Below, in pieces: positions 12,385-24,490 of a stretch of DNA of 64,000 bases. The notes under the pieces were generated by a model that ran no database searches, had not been told where the DNA came from, and saw only the letters and a program-made list of their open reading frames with translations. Source of the DNA: Lutjanus erythropterus (lineage: Eukaryota; Chordata; Actinopteri; Lutjaniformes; Lutjanidae). The stretch's first letter is position 1; each line of letters starts with the position of its first letter. Where the stretch lies: NCBI GenBank assembly GCA_020091685.1, contig CM034608.1, positions 3,343,590-3,407,589 of the forward strand, in the 5' to 3' direction. The translations under genes and the position numbers were made by a program.

Positions 12385-12580
12385 AGGTCATCCACAGTCA
12401 AAAATACTTTTCTTCCCTCTGGTCCACAGTGCTGTTTATCCATCTAAATATTTTTGGTGAGAGATATCAGCCGAAGAGATGTCTGCCTTCTCTCCAACAT
12501 AATGGGACTAAATGGCACTCGGATTGTGGTCCTTAAAGCACCAAAAGTAGATTAGAAGAATTAAAAACAAGTGTGTTTCT
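12385..12580. mobile_element. MITE fragment of the 'acagttcaccccaaaatc' family
   Basis: Carries the body words 'gatgtctgccttctctccaacataatgggactaaatgg', also seen in relatives at about 13800-14165, 17385-17580 and 57942-58257. It sits inside the tRNA-like cluster. Confidence 0.55.
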
Positions 12581-12902
12581 GTGTCTGTGACTCAGAGATA
12601 CATGAAGACTCTTTCTTAGAGCTTTTCACTCTTTCCTTTGGAAGCGGGTCTCAGAACTAAGACAAGGATCAAACCAGGGTCCTTGAACTTTGAAGTAGTG
12701 ATCTATCTACACAAGGCAATGAATCACAGATACCCCAAGCCTCTTTCTGAGAGCCTTTCAATCTTTCTGTTGTATTGATGAAACCTGGGGTCTCAAAACC
12801 ACTGAGTGGTGATTTTACTTCTTAAGTCAATTAACCAGAGACACTGGCAAACTCTTTCTTAGAGTGTTTTACTCTCCTTTGGAAACAGGTCTCAAAATTG
12901 TG

Positions 12903-13115
12903 GTGGTGTGGTTGAATTAGCCTAGTGATTAGACTCCAGGGTTTGCTGTGCCAAGGTTGATGGTTCACTTCCCCTTTCTGCCACCTAATTAATCACCTAC
13001 TGCTGAGGGGTGGACTACTTTAAGTCTTTAACATTGTCTTACAGAGCATCAATGAGAATTCTTTGTTATTGTAAAATGATTCAATATACCTGTGTCTGTA
13101 GACACCAAAACTTTG
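12903..13115 (+). mobile_element. tRNA-derived SINE-like element, copy 3
   Basis: Head with TTAGCCTAGTGATTAGAC and GATGGTTCACTTCCCC, then the body 'ctgaggggtggactac ... gagcatcaatgaga ... aaatgattcaatatacctgtgtctgtagacacc'. Head and body are collinear with the copy at 11428. Confidence 0.65.
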
Positions 13116-13799
13116 TTTCTAAATAGAAAATAGAAAATACTTCTTGTAATCAACCAAGTTCATGTAACTTTATTGTTCACATTTCATGATGATGATGACA
13201 GATTACCTTTATATAGTGTTATATAGTGTCTTTGTTTTTTACCTTGTTTCACAATGGAGATAACTCAAGTTTATGACCACGCTTAATAACATCACAGGTG
13301 CTAATACTTAAAGAAATTAAATCAGCAGGACTAGCTCGACAAGATAAGCAGATAATGTCTGATACCTTAGGTGGGAGGATCAAATCTAAGCTCACTTGTC
13401 CTGAGATTTTTAAAGTTTTCTCTTCAGTATTGCGGTCCATAAATACAAATACAATTCATTTTTCTGCTTTTTCTTGTTGAATATGTAAAGAAAAGCTCAA
13501 AAAACAGAATTTGTGTGTCTCTCCAAATAGCTCAGACTGTAAGGAAACAGCTTGGGAGTTTGAAGTGGTGGGTTTGATCCTTATGAGACTCAGTGACTTT
13601 TGAAGGCCAGTGTCCAAAGAAAAAAAGTAAAAACCTCTGAGAACCAGAGGTTGACTGTCTGGGCTCATATCTCAGGTTGTAAGGGGGCAGCTTGGGAGTT
13701 TGAGGTTGTGTGTTTGATTCTTATCATCATCAGTGAATTTAGAAGTCCAACACCCAAAGTGAAGACATAAAAGCACTCAGAGAAGAAATCCCAATGCAA

Positions 13800-14180
13800 A
13801 TGCAAATGTCTGCCTTCTCTCCACTATAATGTAACTAAGTAACACTTGGCTTGTGGTGCCCAACACTCCCAAAAGCAAATATTGAAAAACTAAAAAACAG
13901 CATTTCTGTCCAAAATTCCACAGAACTTATGAGCATTTTCATATAGGAACTTCCTTATTTCTGCAGTCGAATCTACTGGAAATTATTTCTGCTAGAAAGA
14001 AAGTAGTTCCTACATGAAACTGTTCACAGCAAGGTCTGTGGATTGTCTTGAGTGACCATCTTTACATCTGATGTCTCCAAAACTCTGAAAAACATCTAGA
14101 TGGATAAACAAGCACGACAGGGCAGGGAAAAATATGGGTTTAGATTTTGGGCTGAACTGTCCCTTCAAAAGAAAACATTT
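13800..14180. mobile_element. MITE, same family as 57942-58257
   Basis: Shares 'tgtctgccttctctccactataatg' and 'gaaaaactaaaaaacagc', and ends in 'gggctgaactgtcccttc', the family's right terminus. The left terminus is missing or diverged. Confidence 0.6.
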
Positions 14181-15240
14181 AAAATGTAAATACAAGGCAT
14201 TTTTCTTTGTCATGTTCAAAAAATGATGATCTAAATTTAAGAAATTGTTTTCATTTTTGATTTGTTACACCAAGACATAACATTCATATTCTGAGAGCGG
14301 CCATTAGCAAGACAAGAGCTGCAAATGTTCAGTTAGCAGCGTTGCTTTAGTTGAAGCTAAAATGTCTTTGGAGACCTGATATGATTTTAGACAAAACAAG
14401 GCCTGTCATCAGCAGAAATTTCACTGCAGTCAAGTGAGCTGTCATTTGAGAAAACCCTGTCAGACCAGGCGGCGTTTGGATTTTGATGATGGTCTGACAC
14501 TGTTACAGTACCACTGCTTGAGGTGTCCAGAAACAAAAAGTCTGGGATCACAGCAATAATTTCTTGTATCATATTACAAATTATGATTCAGGGAAGTTTT
14601 GTTGAATGTTACTTCACCAAATAAGTCCTAATTTGATTTTAGGATGAGGAAATCTCAGTCAGTGTAATGTGAGCTGAATTTATCATTCATTTTCTTTTTC
14701 ATGAGCAGGTCTGCACTGTTTTCAGCAAATGTCGTAAAGAAACAAAGACAGATAGAATGACAGCTGAAGCACACCAGCAACCCTACATTTGCAGTTCTTG
14801 ACTTGTAAATGACTGCATCCTTTTTCAACCAAGGTCCTGTTTGAACGTTTGATTTCTGACACAAATGAAGAAGGCAGAAGTGAGAGAACCACTTGTATTT
14901 TTCATTTCTTGTTTTTCATTTTATCTGTAAAACAAATATTCAACTTAACCCTGAAGAACCTGACACAATAAATAATTACATGAATTCATGACCTTCTGTT
15001 TGTATTATATTTGATACATTGGGTATTTATGAAAATTCATTGATCACAATAGTTTAATATGACATTTCAGTTTTAAATCAGTTAAACAGTGTATTTGTGA
15101 TTGCATCATGAAATTCAGTCCAATAATTACTGAGGGATTCACAGATTCTACTATAAGGTACAAATTATAGATTGTTTCACTAAAGTAAACATTCATATTG
15201 AAATATTATTAACAATATAACGTGCATTCTTACAGTATTA
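14181..15240. other. AT-rich intergenic sequence, no recognised element
   Basis: Short ORFs on both strands have no recognisable protein features. No RNA gene or clear repeat was seen. Confidence 0.45.
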
Positions 15241-15257
15241 TTTATTCTCAAATTTAG

Positions 15258-15600
15258 CAAAGAGGGCCGCCTCACAGCAAGAAGGTAGAAGTTTGAATCC
15301 CTCAGGGCCTTTCTGTGCGGAGTTTGCATGTTCTCCCCGTGTCTGCGTGGGTTCTCTCCGGGTTCTCCGGCTTCCTCCCACAGTCCAAAGACATGCATGC
15401 TAGGTTAACTGGTGACTCTAAATTGCCCGTAGCTGTGAATGTGAATGTGAGTGGTTGTCTGTCTCTATGTGTTAGCCCTGCGATGAACAGGTGACTTGTC
15501 CAGGGTGAACCCCGCCTCTCGCCCAATGCCAGCTGGGATAGGCTCCAGCACCCCGCGACCCTTACGGAATAAGTGGTTACAGAAGATGGATGGATGGAAA
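15258..15600 (+). mobile_element. tRNA-headed SINE with (ATGG)n tail, AFC/RTE-tail type
   Basis: The head contains a B-box-like motif (GTTTGAATCC). The body has 'gtgcggagtttgcatgttctcc', 'ctccgggttctccggcttcctcccacagtcc', 'aggctccagcaccccgcgaccc' and a short ATGGATGG tail. This is the classic widespread teleost SINE/LINE-tail sequence, and the plus orientation follows from the tail. The exact family name was not checked. Confidence 0.85.
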
Positions 15601-16159
15601 ATTAGCAAAGATTTCCCTGTCAGGAACATGTCACTTACTATGTGACAGCAGCCATGTGGGACACGTCTTCATCCATCTGGTGGATTACCAGTGCAGTACA
15701 TTGATAACCCACCAGGGGGCAGAAGACCTGCCTCAGATTGTGAACAGGTTATTCACAGAAGTATTGATGATGATGTTGTAGAGGCCTCAGAAACTCATGT
15801 ATCAAATATGATGTAAATATCATCATAGGGTTTGTTTTTTCCAGATCTGTGAACTTGCATCTGATTGGTTGCTGCACTCCGTCACTTATTTTTCCACTGT
15901 GCTGCCTTCAAAATAAGAGTTCTCTACTTCCTTTGCCAGCAGGTTGACAGCCTCATCTAATTATGAAAAATGATCTTCAAAGACACGCAAGATTAAGGCT
16001 GGATGAGATTTATTTAGATTCACTGACTGTAAAAATACAATACAATTAATAGCTGATGAGCTTGATTATTGCCTGCCTGTCTTAACAATACTCAATTCTT
16101 CTCTGCCCACACAGGGATTATGCTAAGGTTAACATTCAAACTCACCTTAGCCTCTATAT

Positions 16160-16990
16160 TTCTTGGCAGAAAGCTACAGCGTGAACCTCCACCTACAACC
16201 TCTGTGAGCAACCTGCAAAGTCTGCCTCCACTTGCAGAGTCTGGCTGACGTCTGCAACTAAGATCTCCACCCAGAAACCTGCCACCGCTGTCTGCACCTG
16301 AAGGTCCTGGCAGAAAGATGCAGCTTGAACCTCCACATGCAGCCTGTACCAGAAACATGCAATGTCTGGCTCCACCTGTGGATTGTAGTGGCCAGAGGCA
16401 GTGCAGACCTCCACCCACAGTCTAAGTCAACTAGCTATAGCCTCCGCCTCAAAATGCTTATGGTGTCTAAAAGCTGCAGCCTTGATCTCCACCCACAGTC
16501 ACTCCTAGCAACCTTTCCTTTCTTTCAGATTCTGCGATGCAGCTACAGCACTGACCTCCATGTTCACTCTCTGCCAGAACCTCCAGCTGCCACCTCAACC
16601 TGTAGATTCTGACAGACTACTGCTGCCTGAACCTTCACCTACATCCTCTACAAGCCACCTGGAACCACTGCCTCCACCTAAACTTCTGACAGAAAGCTGA
16701 AGTCTGAACCTCCACTTACAGCTTCTGCCGACCATCTACAGCCACCAACTGCAGCTACAGAGAGACAGCTTCAGCCTTCACATTCAACAGTCTCTGCCAG
16801 CGGCCTGCGGTATCCGCTCCCATGTGCGGATTCTGGCCAACCGGGGCAGCCCAGATCTCCACCCACAGTTGCTCTCAGAAACCTGCCACTGCTGCCACAC
16901 TTCAGGGTTCACTAGCTGTTTCAGACTTTGTTCACAAGGTGGCACTGTTGAGGAGGATTTCTGTTATTCCAACAAGTGCGTCTTGATATT
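16160..16990. repeat. Degenerate tandem repeat, period about 75 bp, 10-11 units
   Basis: The motif CTCCACCYACAG and variants recur at about 16187, 16269, 16333, 16408, 16488, 16555, 16632, 16708, 16770 and 16857, with 62-87 bp spacing. Between them lie 'ctgccagaaacctgc' and 'gattctggc' words. Open frames on both strands here are by-products of the biased composition. Confidence 0.75.
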
Positions 16991-16999
16991 TACCTCCAC

Positions 17000-18500
17000 C
17001 AGGCTGATGTAGGCCTACCACCACCACCTGGCAGCCACTGGGCCAAGTTAAGCCCTTTAACAACCTCAATCTAGCCTTTTGATCAATTATAAATATAAAA
17101 AAATTATTTAATTGTGATGTTTTTTTTAATAACCTGTTAACACTCTAAGATTATGGGTGTTTACATTCATTATCAGAAGATCATTTGTTTATTAGTGAGC
17201 TAATCAGTCCATTCATTGGTTGTGTCTGTTCATCACTATCATCATCATTGTAACTCAGGCTGTTCAAGCAGAGCAAACTGAGGAGAGTCAAACTGAATGA
17301 AAAACGATGGTTAAAAACAACAGGATTACAAAGATGCTTTCTTTTCTCTTGTACCTTTTTACTAAAGTTTCAGAATTATGCAAATGTCTACCTTCTTTCC
17401 AATGTAATGGAACTATTTAGCATGTTTTGCTGCTCGTGGTGCTCAAAGTGCCAAAAAATATGTTTGAAAAACTCAACAACGATGTCTTGTTCCAGAAATT
17501 ATGACCCAGTTAACTTGAGATAATCCACAGACCTTGCTGTGAGCAGTTTCATGGAGGAGCTATTTTCTTTCACAAACGGATGACTGGACAGAAGGAAGCG
17601 TGCATCTACTCATGGGTGAGATGCTCATGCTCATGACAGTGTTGGATGTCAGCAATGATGGCGTCCCTCCTCGGCTGAGCTGCAACCTCTCATCCATGAG
17701 TAATCCCGCCCACGCAAGATTTACTGATGGAGAACCAGGCTGAGAACTAATATGTGAGGTGAAAATGTGAATAAATTAAAGGCAATGGGCTGACTTTGTA
17801 AAATGCACCCTCTTTACATTAATGTTACCATGACAACAACATTAAGTGTCACCTTCCCATTTTGTCATCTGTAATCCCAGAGAGGGGCGCACACACAGTA
17901 TCTGTTATGGCTTCATTGTCATTCAAGTTTATTGCACATTAGCAGCTGTTTAATGATTCCACGTGTAGGAATACACACACAAACATCTCTGCATCCTGTT
18001 TATGTGAAGAAAAATACTGGAATAAGTAAAGAATTACAAACTTATCATTTATTACACAAAACATATTTTAAACTCTTGCTTATGAGCTTTTCCTTTTAGG
18101 AAAAAAATCATCAAAGACAAACAACATAAATAGGATAAAATCACTGCGTCCCCAAATCCCACACCAGGATCTTTTTAGAAAGAGCCAACATTGATTTGTT
18201 TTCTTTCTGAGTCTGAAGTGAGAGGTAAGATCCATATGAATGTCACGTCTGTGTGACGAGTACAGTGCTGGAATCAAGACGAGGTTAGCCTAGCTCAGCA
18301 TAAAAGCTGAAGGCAGGGGGAAAACGGCTAGCCTGGCTCTGTCTGAAGTTCACAAATACACCTAATATCACTCTGAAGCTCACTGATTAACATGCTGAAG
18401 TTTGTTCAATCCCTACACACACAAAAAAAAAAAACCTCTATAAAAAGTTTGTGATTTTAGGGGGAGTTCCATGTTGGGACTTTTTCTTGAAGGGCAGTAG
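17000..18500. other. Intergenic stretch with a MITE fragment at about 17385-17580
   Basis: The fragment carries the words 'aatgtctaccttctttccaatgtaatgg', 'gtggtgctcaaagtgcc' and 'gagcagtttcatg' of the 57942-58257 family. The remainder shows nothing recognisable. Confidence 0.45.
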
Positions 18501-18992
18501 TTGATGCGTCCACCCAGTACTAGAATTGGTATTGTTTAGATTTTAACAATTCTGATTCTGTGCATCAATTTTGGTTCTTGAAGACTCTCTGTTCTGTTTC
18601 TTTGAGTATCCTCCTGCGTTCTTCCCAGCAGAGTTGTGTGAAACACTAATTACCACGAATAAATGTTACCAGCAGAAACACCGAGCTAACGTTAGCTAGA
18701 TAACCGTAATGATAGTGAGTCTTTTATCATATCTTCGACTATTTTACTGCATCGACAGAGGACTATCCCATCCTTCTGAAACGTTCTGTGGCACAGTCAA
18801 GCAACTTGAATAGATTCACTGAGAATAATGTAAGAGTCACAATTAGGGCTGAACAATAAATTGAACTCGCAATTTTCTAATTATTGTAGCCACAATATTT
18901 GTTAAAGATGAAATGTGTCTCAAAATATCATTTTAAATTAAATACCGTTGTTGTGCAGAGAGGTCCTGGCCTACACATCAAATTCAACAGAC

Positions 18993-19560
18993 GAGGGCTG
19001 GTCAATGTCCTGATATTACATCATACTGTGATATGAGACTAGATACGGTCTTAGATTTTGGATATTGTTATATCACAATATGGCATAAGTGTCATCTTTT
19101 CCTGGTCTTAAAGGCTGTATGACAGTTTAGTGATCATTTTCTGAACTTAACACACTGTTCTAGCTGTTTAATTATTTGACCTTACCCATTTAGTCATTAT
19201 ATCCACATTACTGATGATTACTGATCAAAGATATCATTGTGGTAATATTTTGTGAAAGCAACAATAATTCATACAATGCTGTTGCAATTCGAGCTACAAC
19301 CATGAATCAGTTAATTGATTGATAACTGATTTATCTGTTTGAGACATTTTTTTGGACGAGGACGTCATCTTGGGCTTTGGGAAACACTGATCGATATTTT
19401 TCACCATTTTTCTGACATTCTATAAACTGAACTAATCAAGTTATCAAGAAAATAATCAAAAGATTAATCAACAATGAAAATTATCATTAGATGCAGCCCT
19501 AGTCAGGTCTTTGGTGAAAAATATTGTGATATTTAATTTTGTCCATATCACCCAGCCATA
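18993..19560. mobile_element. Non-autonomous DNA transposon, interrupted by a second MITE
   Basis: The left end 'gagggctggtcaatgtcctgat' and right end 'ttgtccatatcacccagcc' are inverted-repeat-like. The interior (catatt/tgatatgagactagat, 'atggcataagtgtcatctt') is a common teleost repeat. The body is split by the insertion at 19289-19502 and resumes after it. Confidence 0.7.
19289..19502 (-). mobile_element. hAT-like MITE of the 'gggctgcaactaatgatta' family, nested
   Basis: On the minus strand it begins TAGGGCTGCATCTAATGATA and ends near GGTTGTAGCTC. It shares internal words (gattattttc, gaaaaat, 'tcagtgtttcccaaagccc') with the copies at 30449-30712, 51988-52165 and 55056-55305. Confidence 0.75.
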
Positions 19561-20683
19561 CTGCAGACTTAAGAAAACATCTTTGTATTGTTCAGATCCT
19601 AACAAAAACAAAAAAAAAAACACAATATAATTTTAATGTCTTTCAACAAATGAGATGTAAAAAATATCATTACCTCTAACATTGAAAATCATATTTCAGA
19701 TGCAAAATCTTTCAGCCCTACTCACAGCTGAGGACGAATGTGTGACAGTGTTTCTTAACCAGAATCAAATCGAGCAGAATCAAAATGAATATTCCTTCAT
19801 GATTCCTTTGGAATCTTAATTTTGGAATCTCTGAATTCAAGATGCCCACACAGTGCAGTATCAAGTATGGTTGGGCCTAGAAATGGGGAGCACAGATATA
19901 AAATACTAGATTTGACATGTCTGATGATGATGATGATAGCAGCAGCCTTTACTCAGGTTAACAAATATGATCATATTTCTGCAGGAAATCATTCTACAAC
20001 CTTCAAGCTGAAGGTTGTAGAATATGGAGACCAGCTCAAATTTATTTTGCTGTTATTAGTACTGTAATTGTTGCTGAAGTGTTAAAATAGTGCATCTTGG
20101 TTAGGTTTCACTTATGTGTGATATATGTGTATATATGTATATAACTGCTAACAGTTAGTACACTGTTCAAATTCAAGGTCAGATTTTCCTTAGCAATGAA
20201 AAAAAAAACGTTGTCTAACGTTGTCAGCCGTCATTTTGTGTTTCTTTTTTTTAAAAGTATTGGTTCAGGCACTGATACGGTTTTAAAAGTAGTGTTTTAG
20301 CACCTGTATTGGAAAAACCCAAACAGATACCCAACCCTAGTTTCAGGAAATCGTTTCAGCGCAGAACTCCCACTAAAAACAAACCCAAAGTGTTGAACTA
20401 TTCATTTAAAGTGAGAGTTGACTCAAAGTCATTTCACTGCAGCCCAAACAGAAGAAAGGAAAAAGAAAAAACCCTGATATGTAAGGAGTTGTTGTATCCA
20501 ACTAATCAGACTGGAGTTTCCCACATCCTGTATTTGCGTTCCCGAACGTGTGAGTCCTTCAGCTCTCAGCTCGGGAGTTTGCTGCTGTGCTCAGCAGCTC
20601 TTTAACAGTTGCTGACGATGTGAAGCAGATTTTACTCTGCCGCTCACTTCGACCACACTGGTTCATCCTCTCTCTGCTCCAGG
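19561..20683. other. Repeat-derived flank and probable thap1 3' UTR
   Basis: The end 'gatacccaaccctag' near 20340 resembles a teleost MITE terminus related to about 30000-30180 and 31000-31110. On the minus strand AATAAA occurs at 20041-20046, about 640 bases after the thap1 stop, and could be its poly(A) signal. Confidence 0.4.
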
Positions 20684-23600
20684 TTACTCAATGCCTTTCA
20701 GTGTGTGGTAGATGTGTTTGGGTAAAATCACATATCCCTCTCCGAATGCCGGCGGTGGCTCTCGGACGGTCCTGGCCGTCTCGCACGCCGCCTTCAGCCT
20801 CTTCAGCTGTCTCTCCTGCCGCCGACACTTCTGCTGCGTCGTCTTCAGCTTCTTTCTGAGACTCCCCAGCTGCTCCTCCAGCTGCTCGATGCGCTTCTTC
20901 TGCCGGGCAGAGTCCTCTGCCGTGTAGTTGTGGTCACAGGAGACCGCCGCCGTGTCACCCCGGTTGTCGGGCAGGCTCCTCCCGGGCTCCTCCTCGGTTT
21001 CCCCCTCCTCCTCCACTGCCAGCTCAGAGGTCAGGGGCAGAGAGAGGGGGAAGTGGATATCTGAGGGGAAGGGATCCTCCAGAGACTCCGACTGTCACAC
21101 AAAAAACACACAAGGTCTGATGCTTAACTAATCCTGGATTACATTAAGTTAACCTGATGTAATTACCTGGTTAACACTCACCCACAAGTAAAGAATTGGT
21201 TTGTTCATTCAGTTGGAGTCATACAAACCTCCTGATTTTCCAAGGAAACACCTGTTTTTCATTGCCCTCTGCCCATTTCCTCCTGGGATCTAAATTCTTC
21301 TATATTTCTCATGACAAATATTTCATTATCACAACCTGTTTCTGATACTGTACAGTGTGTATAAGTCCTATACGACTCTAAAACCCTACTGCTTCCATCT
21401 GCACAATAATACAGCTACATCAAATCAGAGGAATTCACATTTCTTAATGAAATTCTTTAAGGAAAGGGGCAAACATTTTGTAAAATCTGTTCCATTAATT
21501 CTCTTTTAGGGTCTATGTCAAAAAATAAATGAATAAAAGAAAACTGATGAATATTAGTTTATGAGATGTTCACGCTAGAGGGATGAATTATTCTGTATTC
21601 TTTCCTGAGAACTAAGTACTCAACATAAAAAAGCTGTTGCAGTGTATTTATTATTTTGTTATTTTCATTATTTAAAAGTCACCAGAATGCAAGGAAACAA
21701 AGTCTCTGAAACTAATTTTTTTGGTATCGAAATCCTCCCTATTTCTCTGGCAGATTGGGAAGTATTGAACTGAGTCTTTTATAACAGCATGCTCTTATTT
21801 TGAAATAAAGACAATGGGAGCCTTCTAATACTGTGATTAAGCTTGAACTTGTTTGTTATGATTCTCTTAAATCCCAGATTGTCCTCCAGCTCTGTTGATG
21901 TTATCAAAAACACAGTAAAGTTTCTGAGCATCAACTAAGATAAACTTTAGGGTTTGGAGTTTATTAAGTTCACAGCTGTTTTCCCAAGCTGGAGAATCAA
22001 TATACCAATCAGAGCTTAGCAGACAGGCCAAGAAAAGTGACATAGGAACATGACCTAGAATTCATTTTATAATTTAAGTTAGCAACAGTTACACTTGGTA
22101 GTTAAAGGGTGATTTCAGGATTTTTCACCTGGACCTCATTTTCCCGTGTTTTGTGTGAGCAATTTTTGAAGCTGGTCCAGTGTTGACGCTGTAACGTAAT
22201 CTTCATGGGCAATGGCGCACCGCCAAAGTGTGTTCAATAAATGTGCTTGTTTTTGTCTTCAGTTTATGTGTTGCAGCCTGTTTTAATTTAGTCATGCATA
22301 AATCTCCACTTTGTAAACACTTGCGTAATAACCAGTTTAGACTCATGAAGAGTTCTGAACTAAAAAAGAACAGTGTTGTGTTTATTATCTTCTATGGATC
22401 AAATGTGTGTGAACAGCTCTGAGATGTTTCACCTTGATGCTGAGGTTGAAGGTGAAGAGCGACGGCACGGCGTTCTCCTTCAGCACTCGGTTGTTGCACT
22501 CCCTCTTGAAGCAGTCTTTGGTGAAGTGCTGTGAGCAGATGTTGCTGTACTTTGTCGGCTTGAAGTTGTTCCTCCTCATCGCCGCCACCCATTTACCGCA
22601 AACATCTGGACGCGCCAGAGGAAACCTGGGAAAAAAAAAAAAACAAAAAGAAGAGAATTTTGAAAAATGATCACAATGCAATTACTTAGTCTGCAATTGC
22701 GATATGACGTCCGATATTAGAGTTAATGATATTTTTTACATCATTATTCTCATATGCATTGAATTTTTTTTTAAATGATTTTGTTGCGATTTCTGTGGGC
22801 ATCTGTGGCAAAAACAGGCATTTTTAAGTCTGTAAAATATGACATACAGACCAGGAAACCTCTGCAGCACAATGCTATCCAATTTACAATGGTACTGTGT
22901 GTGCCTCCTCAATTAAAGCTTTATTTCCACAACATATTGCATATTCTCTGACAGCAGCATTACATAGCCTATGAAGCAAATTGAGACCTAAAGGCCTTTA
23001 TAATAAACACATACTTGAATATCAGATAACATGTGGGGCAAGTTCATAAACAATGTTATTTCAGATCTTTATTTCATAGTATATTGATTCAATCTCACTT
23101 GATCAACCCAATTCTTCACAACCGATTAGCTGATTATTGACTAATCATATTTTGACGCACAATTTTGCGATTTCAAAATTGCAGTGGGCCACATTGCGAT
23201 TTCAATAAAATGTAGATTCAGCTCTAAAATGAAATTTGATCACCTCAGGATTCGTCCCTTCTGTAGGATTTATTTCACAATTATCAGCAGGATATGAATC
23301 AGTTCCTTGTATGGTTATCAATAATTCATTGAGGAACTTAATGTTAAAATTGCAAAATACAGCCTGGTCTTGTGAGGAATCCTTTAATGATAAACCCTGA
23401 AGAGGACATGTAGTCCTGCACACAGAACTCCGTTCAAAAAAACTTAACTTTAACAGAGGTTTCATCTATTGAGTGAATGTCAGTGCCTTGCTCCATCTGC
23501 TGCTGGGTTCAACAGGGAATTGACCCTTTCACCAGCAGTTTTCACCACTGACCCTCTGACTGCAGACAGCCAAATGACACTGAGATGGAACTGAATTGTC

Positions 23601-24358
23601 TGCTCTGTAACCTACGTTGTTAATTGACTTCAGTTTGGATCACCTCGTCTCACTCCCATATGGCCAAACCTACAGGGTCCCCACATGTTTACCCTGTTCT
23701 ATTTGGGCTAACATTAGCATGACGGCCAACAAGCGCCGACACAAGAAGAACTGTAACCGAACTCCACTCAAAATCAGTGGATTTTAATATTTCTGTATTT
23801 GTGGATAAGGCAACATGTTGAAGAACATAACACCAAGTGTATTTACGAACATGTATTATGTTGTGCTAAATTCGGCATATGAAGATTTGTGAAATAGTTA
23901 ATTGGTTAAGTTTTAATTACATCTTAAACTGGACTGTGTGTATGGCCACCCTAATCGTGCTGTATGTTAACTTGTTACTTTGGAAGAGCGGGACTGTGTG
24001 GTTAGCAGACGAACTTGATTCAACACTTTCAATTTCTCAATGTAAAATGGTGCTTGGTGAGTTGTGTGTTAGCCGATTTTACCAGTAAAATCTACCGACA
24101 CAAGAAACATCTTGTGTCTAACTCTACCGCTCATGTAGTGTTAATAACGAGCAATGAAACTTTAATGAGGCACATTAGTAAACGCAGGCTGGTGAACTCT
24201 GTCCTGATACTCTTCACAGTGCTTATCCATCATGTCTGGACAGCTAATGCTAACTAGCTGACAAATACACAGTTGAAATTAACTTACTTGTGGAATGAAA
24301 TCTCTTTGTCTTTGTGGTAGCGGTTCTTGCAGCCGTACGCTGAGCACGTCTGAACCAT
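20684..24358 (-). CDS. thap1: THAP domain-containing protein 1 (DNA-binding transcription factor)
   Basis: Nuclear zinc-dependent DNA-binding regulator of cell-cycle and neural genes. Exons (minus): 24358-24288, 22625-22433, 21091-20684, all GT-AG, giving 223 aa (human 213) and the usual three-exon layout. Residues 1-81 are a complete C2CH THAP domain: Cys5 and Cys10, then the CSQH zinc ligands, the FKPTKYS and FKRECN DNA-contact stretches, and a closing AVPSLF box. The third exon holds an acidic linker, the DHNY host-cell-factor-1 binding motif, and a basic coiled coil ([28 protein letters not shown]) near the C-terminus ending in [10 protein letters not shown]. The start matches the family start [13 protein letters not shown]. 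Open frames on the opposite strand here are shadows. Identity is very secure. Confidence 0.97.
22690..23230. mobile_element. Degenerate MITE in thap1 intron 1
   Basis: Contains 'gcaattgcgatatgacgtccgatatt' near the left end, and 'ttttgcgatttcaaaattgcagtgggccacattgcgattt' with a flanking 'agattcagctcta' near the right end. These are terminal sequences of a frequent teleost element. Boundaries are tentative. Confidence 0.45.
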
Positions 24359-24449
24359 GGCTGCTGGCCGGACGACACTCACTGCGACCCGGACTGATAC
24401 TCCACGAAGCTCCGCTGGTGCTTCTCTTCACCCTCCACGCAGGCTTCAC

Positions 24450-24490
24450 TGCCACTAACAATGATGGCGGCGCAACTTGGGTAACGTGAC
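24450..24490 (-). promoter_or_regulatory. thap1 promoter region with YY1-like element
   Basis: ATGATGGCGGC at 24461-24471, about 100 bases upstream of the thap1 start, is one mismatch from the AAnATGGCGGC YY1 element typical of TATA-less housekeeping promoters. Its activity is inferred. Confidence 0.5.

Larger units (their letters stand above)
10050..13795. repeat. Cluster of degenerate tRNA-like repeat units in both orientations
   Basis: About fifteen B-box-like motifs (GGTTCGATCC, GGTTTGATCC and variants) occur within 3.7 kb. Plus-strand examples lie near 10243, 10338, 10435, 10599, 10748, 11853, 11988, 12130, 13570 and 13710; minus-strand examples near 12668 and 12777. Several are preceded by an A-box-like ATAGCTCAG and followed by a shared tail (tagttctgagg ... 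gagtgaaaaactctaagaa). Spacing is about 92-100 bp on the left and 131-140 bp around 11811-12210 and 13527-13790. The acceptor stems do not pair convincingly, so these are repeats rather than functional tRNA genes. Confidence 0.7.

Noticed and set aside
16092-16418. Minus-strand ORF of 108 codons rich in Gly/Cys
   Set aside because: It lies over the degenerate 75-bp tandem repeat and has no recognisable protein similarity.
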